Part shown: in pieces, positions 29,890 to 40,483 of the stretch
Numbering within the stretch: position 1 is the stretch's first letter
How the letters are laid out: the number at the start of each line of letters is the position of its first letter
Assembly (NCBI RefSeq): GCF_000372725.1
Contig: NW_005201392.1
Span: forward strand, 510,497 to 574,496
DNA: 64,000 nucleotides
Direction of reading: 5' to 3'
Source: Emiliania huxleyi CCMP1516
Lineage: Eukaryota > Haptophyta > Isochrysidales > Noelaerhabdaceae
Made by a program: the position numbers and the translations under genes
Notes under the pieces: generated by a model
Databases searched by the model: none
What the model saw: only the letters and a program-made list of their open reading frames with translations
Told to the model about the DNA's origin: nothing

Positions 29890-31893
29890 ATGACCGCGAA
29901 GACGTCGGATCTCGTTGAGATATCTGCTCTTCCGACCCGGCAGCATCTCAGAGAGGTGCACAAAGGCTACGAGTGCTCCGCCTGCTGCGGGCGGGCGCGG
30001 ATACGAAGCTGCGCACTACGGACGGCAAAATCGCGCTGCAGTGGGCCAAGGAGCGGGGCCACGCCGAATGCGTCGAGGTCTTGGCTGAGGCGGCGGCGGC
30101 TGCAGACGGCCGAGCGGGGCCGGGCGGCGCTTCCTCGAGCGCGGCAGCGGCAGCTGTGGACGCGCCGCTGCTCGGCCAGCGAGTCGAGCTCGGCGGGCTC
30201 TCCTCCCGCCCAGAGCTAAACGGGATGCGGGGCGTGGCTCGGAGCTTTGAGGGCGGACGGTACGTTGTGGCGCTCGAGGGCGGCGGCGAGAGTGTGCGGG
30301 TGCGGCCGGGTAATCTGTCGCCAGCGGTGTCAAGGGGTGGCGTGCCAGTCTCCGATGCGGTTGTGGCAGCGGCTGACCGAGGCGATGAGGCGGCGGTGCT
30401 GGCGTGGCTCGAGGTCGGCGGGCGGGTCAACGCGACGTGCGAGAGAGGTGCGGTGAGCGGCATCACGCTGCTGATGGGCGGCGCGCGCAGCGGCCACGAG
30501 CGGGTGGTCGACCTGCTGATACGGCGCGGCGCTGACATCAACCTGCAGAACAGCGTCGGCGTCACCGCGCTGATGAACGCCGCCTTCAAAGGCTACGAGC
30601 GGGTGGTCGAGCTGCTGATTCGGCACGGCGCGGACATCAACCTGCAGAACAGCGACGGTAGCACCGCGCTGATGCTCGCCGCCGGCAAAGGCCGCGAGCA
30701 GGTGGTCGAGTTGCTGATCCGGCACGGCGCGGAGATCAACAAGCAGGACAGCGACAGCTACACCGCGCTGATGTTCCGCCGCCCAAGGCCACGAGCGGGT
30801 GGTCGAGCTCCTGATACGGCGCGGCGCGGAGATCAACCTGCAGAACAGCGGCGGCGGCACCGCGCTGATCATCGCCGCCTACAAGGGTCACTTCGCCGTC
30901 GTGCGTCAGTTGCTGGAAGCGGGCGCTGATACGCTGCACACTGCGGGGGGCAAGACCGCGCTGCAGCTTGGGAAACGGCCTCGCCGCGTGCGTGTGTGCC
31001 CTCGAGGAGCATGCGGCGGCCGAGGCCGAGGCGAGGGCGGCTGCTAGGGCAAGGGCGGCTGCTTGGGCAGAGGCGAGAGTTGCGGCGGAGGCAAGGGCGG
31101 TGGCGGAGGCGAGGGTGGCGGAGGCGGCGGCGGCGGCTAGAGCTACTGCTGAGGCGGAGGCGGTGGAGGCGGCGGCCGCGACGGAGGCGGCGGCGGCGGC
31201 GGCGGTGGCGGCAGCAGCGCAGGTGGAGGCGAGCAGAACGCGGCACAACGAGGCTCTGCGGGCGGCAATGGCTTCGCACGGGTTGCAGGAGATCAGAGAC
31301 GCGATCGCCGCCGGCTGCGAGCACGCGAGCCCGGGTGTGCTCACCGAGGCGCGCCGGCTGCGCGACCGCCTGCGAGAGGAGGCGCGCAAGGCGGCGAAGC
31401 GAGAGCGGCTCGCGGCGGAGCGCGAGGCGAGGCAGGCGGCAGCTCAACGGGCGGCGGAGGCGGAGGCGGCGGAGGCGGAGGCGGAGGCGGCTGCGGCGAA
31501 GGAAGCGTCGGAGCGCGAGGCGCTGGCCGCGCTACAGCGGCTCGTGAGCGCGGACAGCGCAGAGGCGCTACGTATCGCGATCGACGACGCCACGCCACAC
31601 GCGGGCGCGATCGACGCTTTGGACGAGGAGCTACCGCGATCGGCGCTTCGCCTCGCAGCGCTTGAGGTTTGCTTTCCGAGGCTGCTGCACAGACGGCAGC
31701 AACGGTGGTGGGCGACGTTGACCCACTCATGTGCGTCGTGTGCATGAGCGAGCAAATCACCCACATCATGGTCCCGTGCGGGCACCACTGCGAGGCTTGC
31801 TCGGATCGTCTTAGGGAGAGACACCTGCCATCTCCGTTGTGCAACCAGCCGTTCACGATGGCCATGCGCGTTTACGCGGCAGGTGTCTCGTGA
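29890..31893 (+). pseudogene. Ankyrin / coiled-coil / RING-like gene with frameshifts
   Basis: Continuous homology spans four or more frame changes. Ankyrin repeats (RLLRAGADTKLRTTDGKIAL, GHERVVDLLIRRGADINLQN, VVELLIRHGADINLQNSDG) run in one frame to about 30775. A one-base shift then continues as VVELLIRRGAEINLQN to about 30968. A second shift leads into a long Ala/Glu/Arg coiled coil (31000-31640), and a third near 31660-31690 into CVVCMSEQITHIMVPCGHHC. That end is a C3HC4 RING of the MUL1/IAP type, but the last Cys pair reads SPLC where CPLC is expected, so one zinc ligand is lost. Between ankyrin blocks is a small beta domain (GMRGVARSFEGGRYVVALEG). Either a decaying E3-ligase gene or assembly indels in GC-rich sequence. 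Confidence 0.65.
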
Positions 31894-32117
31894 TGTCTGA
31901 TAAACGGAGAACTGCAAGGTCGTATTTCTTTTTTAGATCTGCCAGTCCGCGCCAGTCCGCGCCCTTGGTGCCAGTGTGCTGTGAGAGAGGCTTGCGGTTG
32001 GAGCACTTGGAGCACTTCGGTTTGAGAATTCTTTTTTAGATCGATTCGGTGGTCGTCCCGCCTGGTCGTTAGGTTGTTCAGCAGCTCCCGAAGCGGCCGA
32101 CTTCCGCCTCCTGATCC

Positions 32118-32217
32118 NNNNNNNNNNNNNNNNNNNNNNNNNNNNNNNNNNNNNNNNNNNNNNNNNNNNNNNNNNNNNNNNNNNNNNNNNNNNNNNNNNN
32201 NNNNNNNNNNNNNNNNN
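32118..32217. other. Assembly gap (100 N)
   Basis: Exactly 100 unknown bases, the usual placeholder for a gap of unknown size. A (GA)n run begins 30 bases later. The 3' end of the large minus-strand gene is lost here or in the repeat. Confidence 0.98.
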
Positions 32218-32249
32218 AGATACGAGACAGAAAGAGACTTCGCAATAGA

Positions 32250-32364
<115 letters not shown>

Positions 32365-32383
32365 GTGAGAGTGCGGTGAAGGC

Positions 32384-35300
32384 CTGCGCCGCGTCGTCGC
32401 TTGGCGCACCCCCGCCGGCGCTGGCGAGCAGCTTGCGGTGCTCAACCGCGCTCACCGTAAAGACGGGCAGCTTGAAGGGGGCCTCGTGCCACGCCTCGGG
32501 GGGCGGGCGGGCGCCGAGCGAGGCGAGGGGCACGTTCTGCGTGAAGGACTTGGTGAGCTCGCGCTTGGTGAAGGCGTTGCGCGCGAGTGCGCACTGCAGC
32601 GGCGGCGTTGTCTCGTCGAGGCGCAGGTTCTCGACCAGCTCGCTGCGGTTGAAGATGTCGGCCTGCGAGGCGACGAAGGCCAGCTCGCCCATCGACCCTC
32701 GCTGCAGCAGCTCGCGCCGGAGCGGCAGCGGCATCAGGTCCTTGGCCGACTTGTCGTTGCACGCGCGCCGGATGTTGGACGTGATCAGCACGGTGTGCGC
32801 CGACGCGATGATGGAGCGCATCGACAGGGCGCGCGCCTGGTTCTCGTCGTGCGTGCCCGGCACATCGTACAGTCGCAGTCCGGCGCTGAGGAGCGAGAAG
32901 GGGGCGAACAGCGTGGCCTGTTCACAGCGGCGGCGTGTGAGGAGGCGCTGCTCACCAGAGGAGGGGAGGCGAGGGGGCGAGCAGCGTGGGCCCGGTGCAC
33001 GAGCGGCCACAACGCGCCGCCCTCCGCCTCGTCCGAGGAGTCAACGTATGGCTGGACCAGGCGCGCAAACTCGGCCTCTGTGGACGCCGAGAGGAGGACG
33101 CGACTGCCGAGGCCCTTGTCGGCCGCGCGCTCCATCAGGGAGGCGACGAGGGCCTCCGTCGCGCCGGGCGCGGCGAGCGCCTCGGCTGTGATGGAGGCGG
33201 AGGCGCCGTAGCACGAACTGACGCGGCTCCAGTCCGCAGCGCCGCGGTGCTCGCCCACCTGCAGAGTCTCGCCACAGATCTGCCGAGATCAGCCGAGATC
33301 AGCCGAGATCAGCCGAGGTCAGCCGAGATCGTCAGCTCGCCCACCTGCGGAGTCTTGCCTGGCCCCGCGGACACGGCGGCGGCGCACGCGGCGAGCAGCG
33401 CCTCCCGCCACTCCTCGCGGCTGACGAGGGAAACGCGCGCCTCGTATGGCCCGCTGCAGTCCGCGTCCGGCCACGCGAGCTCGATCACGGCCGCGGTGCA
33501 GGCCCGCATGCACGAGGTCGGCAGGATCGGCGTCGAGCAGCCTTCGGGACGTGTCATGGACGCGTCACGGTCGGGTCGTGGACATGTGCAGGCAAGGCTC
33601 GGCGTCGAGCAGCCGAGGAGCGCGTTGAGGAGGGTCGACTTGCCCGCGCCTGTCCACAGCTGCAGGTGTGAAGAGACGCCGTCCACAGCGCGTTGAGGAG
33701 GGTCGGCTTGCCCGCGCCCGTCCCGCCGCAGACCACAACCTTGAGCGGCTCTGCGGCGTGGTACGGGAGCACCTCCACCCGCCTGGCGGGGTCTGCAGCC
33801 GACAGAGCCGCCGATGGCGCGAGCCGAGACCACAGCTCGCCGGCCACCGCCTCGGGGACCTGAGTCAGGAACCACGATTGTTGATTGAGTAACCGTTCAG
33901 ACTAGAGCTCGCCGGCCACCGCCTCGGGGACCTGCAGCAGCTGCGACTGCGCGAGCCCCATCCACTCCTATGATGATGGTGATGGTGGTGGTGGTGATGA
34001 CTATCATGAACGACTGCGCGAGCCCCGTCCGCTCCTCGCGGCTCAGCGAGCAGAGGACCGCGCCGTCGAGCCCCTCGCTGCCGATCGCCGCGCCGTCGAC
34101 CGAGAGCCGCTCTCCTCCCGCTGCGCCTGCCCACAGGACTGAGGGATGAAGAGACGCCCGCGCAGCGGACACCTCACCTCGCCCCCGCGCCGCCGTCGCC
34201 TCCGAGCTCGCCCTTCGACTGCATCCATCGCACGACCTCCGCGACGTCGACTGCCTTGGGACGCCACGCGGCCAAACTTGCCCCGCCCGCGGCGGCGGCA
34301 GAGGCGGCGGCCGCGGCAGAGGCGGCGGCAGCGGCAGAGGCGGCGGCAGCGGCGTTGGCATCGGAGGCGCGGCGCTGCAGAGCGAGCCAGAGGCGGCGTA
34401 CGGCGAGGAAGAGGCTGGGCTGCTCCCTCGCGGGGTGGGGGGAGGCATCGTCGCCGATCAAGACCTCGAAACAGTCGGCGTGGCTCATGCTCAGCAGCAC
34501 GTCCAGGTCGTCCACCTCGCTCTCCACCACCGCCCGCGCCACGCCCGCCCGCCGCCCCGGCTCGAAGAAGGAGGCCACCCACGCGGCGATCTGCCCGCTC
34601 CCCATCAGCACGTCGCCCGCGCCCTCGCCCGCTCCCTCGCCCGCCGCACCGCCCTCGCCCTCCTCCTCCGCACCGCCGTCGCCGCCCGCCATCTTCGCGT
34701 CGCTCGCGGCCGCCGCCTCGCTGTCCTCGGAGGTGGCCGTGTCGAGCGAGCGGGCGGCGGCGGCAGCCGCCGCCTCGTCGCCCGCGCGCAGGCCATCGCA
34801 GAGGCGCGCAAAGCCAGACACGTCGACGGGCGCGTGGCGTGTCCGCTCTTCGACGATCTGGGTGAGCGCGTCGTCCAGCGCCTGCAGCTCCGCCGCCTTG
34901 CGCAGCTCGAGCCCGCGCCTGGCGACGGCGGCCTCGTGGACGCGCCTCAGCTCCGCCTGCTTCTGGCTGCGTGCCGACTCCTGCGAGCGGCGCGCTGCCG
35001 CCTGCTGCTGCTCCTGCCGGCTCCGCGCCTGGATCTGCAGCGGCGCCGGCTCGGGGCTTACGGCGCGGGACAGCTCTTCCACGCCGGCGGCGAGAAGCCT
35101 GCGGAACCACGGCTGCAGCCTCTCCTTGACGCTGAGCCCGTCGTGCATCTCTTGCAGCAGCGAGGCGAAGCCGTCGGCACCGCCGTACGCCAGGCTGGCG
35201 CCGGACGCCGGCATCCCAAGCGGCGCTTGGGCCGCCCCTGGCGGCGGCGGCTTCTTGATCTCGAGCACGAGGCTCGTCAGCTTGCCGCGCAGGGCTTCGC

Positions 35301-38300
35301 CGCCCGGCATGGCGCCGAGGAGGCGGCACGTCGTCTTGAGGGCGGAGGCGCGCAGGAGCGGCTCCGCCCACGCCGCCTCGGCCGCGCCGCTTGCGAAGGA
35401 GAGGGGCGCTTGCGCCGTCTCGACGGCGCCGGCAAAGCCGGGGAAGCTGGCGGGGGCGGAGGCGATGGCGACGAGGCAGCGCTGGGAGGCGGAGGCGTCG
35501 AAGGGCAGCGCCTTGGAGCCGCGGCACAGCTTGAGCAGCGCGGGCATGCCGTCGCGGCGCTGCGTCGCGGGGGCGGAGGGCAGGCCCGGGTAGAGCCCGC
35601 CGAGGGCCGAGCCGGCGGCAACCTCCGAGAGCGCCGCGCCGATCGCATCCTGAAGGAGGGTGTCCGAGTCCGAGAGGGCGACGCGCAGCTCGATGAGGAA
35701 AGGCGCCAGCGGCGCGAGGACGACGAAGAGCCTCGGGTTGAGCTTGAGCGTGCCGTCCTGCCTCGACCACACCGCGGCCGCTGGCAGCGTGGACCCGCCC
35801 ACGCAAACTGCCATGCGGGTCTCGGCGGGCGGCGGCGCGTCGGCGAGGCGGCGCATCGCCTGCTGCGGCCGGCCGAGCAGTAGCAGCGCCTCGGCGGACC
35901 AGTGAGGGAGCGCGAGGTGGCCGGCGAGGCAGAGCAGCTGGCCGAGGCACTGCTGCGAGCCTTGCTGGCGGAGGTAGCGGAGGCGAGCATGGCTAGCGGC
36001 GCGCGGCTCGTCGAGCACGTCCTGCTCCGTCGCGGTTCCGCCGAGGATGCGGAGGAAGGAGGGGTGCTTCCACGGCAGGCGCACCTGTGGCCCGATCTCC
36101 TCCGCGAGATGCCTCGCCGAGGCGGTCGAGGAGGGGGCGGACTTTCGCGCGGCCTTCGTGGCCAGGGCCCTGCGCGGCGCAGAGTCGAGGGAGTCGTCGA
36201 GACACCCCGAGCAAGCCTCGAGGCATTCGGAGAGCGGCGTGGGCAGCCCCGCGTCCGAGCCGAAGCTGCCGTCGTACACGCGCGGCTCGCGAGGCAACTC
36301 GAGCACCACCTCCCTCCACAAGTCGGCGATCTCCTTCGCCACGGCTCCAAATTCACCCAACTTGTCTGCGCCCCCGTCCTCCTCGCCGACCTCCTCGATC
36401 GCCGCGTTGAGCTGCGAGGTGAGCACGAACAGGCGGAGGGCGGTGCGCAGCGACTCCTTCTCCTCCTGCTGCTCCTCCTGCTCCTCCTGCTCCTCGTCGT
36501 CGTCGTCGCTCATCGGCACTGCGCCCGTCGCAGCCGCCGACTTTCGCGCCGTCGTCTTCGCGAGCAGACTCGCCGACGGGCCAGACTTGCGAGCCGCGTC
36601 GCTGACCGGGCGGTAGAGACCCGACTTGCGCGCCGCCACCTTGGTCCGCGCCGCCGCCGCCGGTCCGAAGCTGTCGCAGAGCGTGCGCAGCTCCTCGTCC
36701 TCTCCGACCGCCTCTTCAACGTCGACCCGCGTCACGCGCGGAGAGGCGGAGGCGCGGCAGCGCACGCCGGCGAGCTCGAGCAGCTCGGCACAGACGTACT
36801 CTGAGACCGCTGCCAAGTAGACGGCCGCAACTCGCGAGTCTGGCGCAGATCTGGCGGTCTCGGCGTACCTCTCCGCGAGCTGCTCGGTGAGGAGCGTCAC
36901 CACGTCGGCCACGGGGAAGGTGAGGCCAGCATTGCGGTGCGCGGGCCACTTAGCGACGGCCTTGCCGCCCTCGCTCACGGCGTGCTTTGCGAGCTCGCCG
37001 GGCAGCACGCGCCGCACCGCCGCCTCGACCTGCTCCGCAGCAACTGGGCCTCCGAGCTCTAAGCTCTCGACCACCGCCTTGAAGGTGGACCAGACACGCG
37101 CCTCCACCGCCTCGAGCGCCGAGGGGCTGATCCGCAGGTTCGGGTGCACCTGCTCGAGCACGGCCTTCATGTGCGGCGCCCAGAGGCTCTCCGCGCCCTC
37201 GTCCTCACTTGCCAGCGGCGATGACGTGCCAGAGGCAAGGCCAGACCTGCGCGCTGGGAAAGAGGGCGCCGACTTGCGCGCCGCCATGGTGGCCATCTTG
37301 CGGGCCGCGCCGGCGGCTGGCGCCAGAGGCGCCGGCACGGGCTGCGGCGCCGGCGCGGGGTCCACGTCGTCCTTGATCTCGTCGATGATCTCCCCGACGA
37401 CGTCGAGCAGGCTCTGGACGGACGCGTAGTCGTCGCTCTGCTTCCAACACTCGCAATCCTCGTCGTCGTCATCGTCGTCGTCGTCGTAGCCCCAGCGTCG
37501 GCCGTAGTAGCCGCGGTTGCGGTACCTGCAGTCGCAGTCGAAATCGTCCGGCTTCTCGAGCGATTCGCGGAACTGCTGCAGCGCGGCCTGGAGGCGGGAG
37601 GAGTAGTCGTCGTGCGCGCGCTGCTCCACCCCGCGGTCCGCGAACAGCATCGTGCCCACTCTCCCCTGCAGCGCGGCATGCGTGGCCCGGTGCGTCTCGA
37701 GCAGCGCCGCGCCCCGCTCCCCCATGCGGACGCACGCAGCCTTCTGCTCGTCGCGCGCCGCCCGCATCTCCTCCACGCTGACAAGGTGCGCCTTGCGCAG
37801 CAGACCGGCACCCGCCGAGGTGCGCCACTGCGCACGGGCGGCGCCGAGCGGGTCGTGCCGCCGCTCCGCCTCGGCCTCGGCCTCAGCCACCGCGGCGTCC
37901 AGCGAGCTCAGCTCCTCCGCCGCCGCGGCCTTCTCCTGCTCGATCGCCCGCTCGAGCGTCTTGAGGCCTCGCCCGACCTTGCCGACTGCTGCCTCGAGCG
38001 CCTCTGCCGTCGCCTCCTCCGCCACGTCGACGAGCAGGCCGCAGGCGGCGGCGAGGGCGCCGTCCTCAGAGCCGTCACCGCCGACGCCAGAAGTGGCGGC
38101 GGCTGCCTTGCGCTGCTGCTGCTGCTGCTGCTGCGGTGCGGCGTCGCGGTTGTCCCCGCCTTGGTCGTTGCGCGCAGCCTTGCGCGCTTGTCCTAACTGC
38201 CGCCGCCGCCGCCGCTGCTGCTCCAACAGCCACGGGCGAGGGTAGTGCACGCCATAAGACCACGTGAGCTCGGTGAAGGGCGGGAGGTCGGCGGTGGCGA

Positions 38301-38865
38301 CGAGGAACGCGCGGCGGGGCAGCGGCGGCGGCGCGGCGGCGCCGCCCCCGCCCTCCTCCTCCCCCTCCCCCTCCGGCGGCGGCGGCCAGTACATCAGCCG
38401 GAGGTTGGGCGAGTCGGAGTCGTTTGCGAAGCGCATCATGTTGCCCTGCTGCCGCGCGTCGATGTAGAGCACGTCGTCGCCGGCCGCCCGCTTCCTGGCC
38501 AGCGTCTCGTCGTCGAACGAGACGACGTACTCCTTGCCCTCCAACGCCTCGTACTCGCCCTCGCTCAAGCAACGCCCAACCGCCTCCACGACCACATCCC
38601 CCCTCGCCAGACCCTTTGCGCAGCACAGGCCCCAGCCGCGCCCGTCTTCCGTCTCGAAGGCGCGCAGGCTGTCGTACTCGACCACCTTCTCCGCCAGCTC
38701 CGCAGAGAGGGCCTCGCGCTGCGAGTACTTCACGGCCACCCGCCGCGTACCGCACGGCGAGAGGGCGAAGCTGCCGACCGCGTTGCAATCCTCGTACCCG
38801 AGTCGCGCAGAGGCGGCGGGCGGAGGCAGACAACGCGCCTCGATGCCAGCCGGCCCACTGCTAGC

Positions 38866-38899
<34 letters not shown>

Positions 38900-39728
38900 T
38901 CGCCTGCCTCCTTCACCTCCTCCTCCACCTCCTCCTCCACCTCCTCCTCCACTGCCTCCTCCACCTCCATGCTCTCAGCACCGCCGCCGCCCTGCTCCGC
39001 GCCCTCACTCGCCGCCGCAGCCAGCGCGGCGGCGGGCGGGGGCGGCACGGGCTCCTCGTCCTGGCTCGAGAGCGCCTAAGAGCGGCAACAAAACAGCGCA
39101 TCATTCACGGTGCGCGCGCGTACCGCCCAAGGCTCGGCAGCGCCTGCGTGACTGCAGCCGGCGTGGCCGCCGCCGGAGTCGCCGCCGCGGGCGTGCCCTG
39201 TGGCACAGGGCCGGCCGCCGCCGCCGCTGCCCCCGCCTCACCCTCCGCCTCCGCCGCCTCAGCGCCCGCCGGCTCTGCGGGCGGAGCAGGGCCGGCGCGG
39301 AGGACGTAGCGGAAGGTGGTCGACGCGAAGGCCTTCTTGCGGGCGAGGGAGAGGGAGGCGCCGGACGCGGCGGGACCGCGCGTGCCGAAGACCACTACGG
39401 AGCCCACCCGCAGCGCGGCCGCCGCGTCTCTTGCGAGTCCGACGCCGTCCACCTCGGTGCCGTTTGCGCTGACGTCGGTCAGCGTGACCGCCGAGCCGGC
39501 GACGGAGATCCGAGCGTGCTGCCGGGACACAATCCCCTGCTGCCACTCGCAGCCCGCCGGCGGGCAGTGATTGAGCTGCACGTGAACGGCGTCGCCCATG
39601 CCCGTCAGCGCCGCCGCGCCGTCCGCGCCGCGGCCGAGGAGGGTGGTCGCTGCAGAGAGGGGGATAAACGCGGGGAGGCCCGCGGTGCAGGTGCCTGCCT
39701 CCGCGGCCAGCTCGAGGTGGAAGGCCAT
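32384..39728 (-). CDS. FHA-SET-histone H2B/H2A-SAM-GTPase fusion protein (3' end missing)
   Basis: More than 2,300 residues. Exons: 39144-39728, 34191-39075, 34014-34126, 33932-33946, 33718-33859, 33614-33649, 33345-33541, 32992-33258, 32384-32917, then the gap. Domains in order: FHA ([24 protein letters not shown]); acidic linker; SET ([43 protein letters not shown]; the usual N-H-S reads N-D-S and no post-SET Cys cluster was seen); coiled coil; Asp-rich segment; H2B fold, H2A fold; Ala-Arg-Lys-Ser motifs like H3 tails; unknown helical region; coiled coil; two SAM-like domains (the second spliced); then a large GTPase with P-loop GGTGAGKS (G1), DVPGT (G3) and SQAD (G4), closest in feel to nuclear SLIP-GC/dynamin-like GTPases. 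A nuclear chromatin role is inferred. Joining of exons 1 and 2 and of SAM to GTPase rests on frame-preserving splices. Confidence 0.8.
33276..33332 (-). repeat. Intronic GATCAGCCGA array
   Basis: Five imperfect units of AGATCAGCCG in an intron of the GTPase part of the fusion gene. Confidence 0.85.
33834..33931 (-). repeat. Intron bounded by 26-bp exact direct repeat
   Basis: Positions 33834-33859 and 33906-33931 are identical. On the minus strand each copy is preceded by AG and starts GTCCCCGAGG, so one copy supplies the GT donor and the other the exon after the AG acceptor of a 72-base intron. Confidence 0.9.
36133..36165 (-). other. Histone H3 K27-tail look-alike
   Basis: Encodes [11 protein letters not shown], identical to canonical H3 residues 20-30 including Lys27 and Ser28. 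It is in the same exon as the SET and H2B/H2A domains. Confidence 0.9.
36619..36651 (-). other. Histone H3 K4/K9-tail look-alike
   Basis: Encodes [11 protein letters not shown]; the H3 N-terminus is ARTKQTARKST, so 8 of the first 10 residues match and both Lys4 and Lys9 are kept. It starts a few residues after the H2A fold. Related motifs follow at 36583-36597 (AARKS) and 36538-36558 (KTTARKS, versus H3 KQTARKS), and precede the H2B fold at 37264-37287 (MAARKSAP). Confidence 0.88.
36661..37188 (-). other. Histone H2B-H2A doublet inside the fusion protein
   Basis: Within the 4.9-kb exon. H2B part (36949-37188): [15 protein letters not shown] (H2B YKVLKQVHP), [10 protein letters not shown], then [19 protein letters not shown], nearly identical to the H2B alpha-C helix, with Lys at the position of the ubiquitinated H2B Lys120. 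H2A part (36661-36942) follows two residues later: [11 protein letters not shown] (H2A RAGLQFPVGRV), [18 protein letters not shown] (H2A YLAAVLEYLTAEILELAG), and GEDEELRTL (H2A NDEELNKL). All six H2A acidic-patch residues are kept (SEY, CAE, LLE, DEE). The H2A C-terminal docking tail and both basic N-tails are absent. Confidence 0.93.
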
Positions 39729-40483
39729 CTCTATGCGTCCCGATGGCCTTGCAGATCTCTATGCGGAGCCCAGCTGGCGGAGCCTACCGATGGCTTGGTT
39801 TCACCGCCCAAAATTCCCTTTAGGAAGAAACTTGTGCGTAAGGTACCCGAAGCAGAAACTAGCGCAGACGAGAGCAGGGCAGACCCGGGGACTGGGGAGC
39901 CGGAGCAGATGGCATCGGCCGCCGAGGGAACGTTGGGAAGAGGCACGAGGAGGGCGGCGACCTCGACCGACTATGGAGGACCCGTCGCCAGACGACGCAG
40001 GGCAGAAGACGGTGAGGCGGAGCAGACGCGCAGGGCGAGACGAGGGAGGGAGCAGGATGTTGCGGAGATCAGCAGGAGGATGTACGACGAGATTAGGAGC
40101 AGCAGGGACCCGAGGGACCATGTGGAAGACGGCTAGTGCTAGTCCCCCATCGGGAGGACGACCCCGCGGCTAGTCGCCGACCACACCCACAAAGAACCCT
40201 GCACAAAGATCGCAAGGGCGGGGACCTGTTCCTTTTTTATTACCCACCTCACAGTAGAGAGGTGTCCGTTTTTATTTATTTATTTATATAATTCCGGGGA
40301 CGAGAGTTCGAGAGAGCCATCCCAAGTCTCGACACACATGCATGCACATTGCCGGAGGCGCCTAACTCACCTGCCAACACACAAACGGCAAACCTGTGCG
40401 TGCCACCAAACCGCCTCTAGCGAGCCGAGTGGCAGGCGGTTTGCCGCTCGCCCCAGCAGCGCCGCGGGCTCGGTGGTGAATCG
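39729..40483. other. Intergenic region upstream of the fusion gene
   Basis: A plus-strand frame near 39910-40136 encodes a charged, Arg/Glu-rich peptide (RRMYDEIRSSRDPRD) of unknown status. An A/T stretch (TTTATTTATTTATTTATATA) lies near 40270-40290. No recognisable gene. Confidence 0.45.

Noticed and set aside
34256-35883. Long plus-strand open frames opposite the SET/histone exon
   Set aside because: They are antisense shadows of the GC-rich minus-strand exon; their products are low-complexity Arg/Ala/Ser without domains, while the minus frame carries SET and histone folds.
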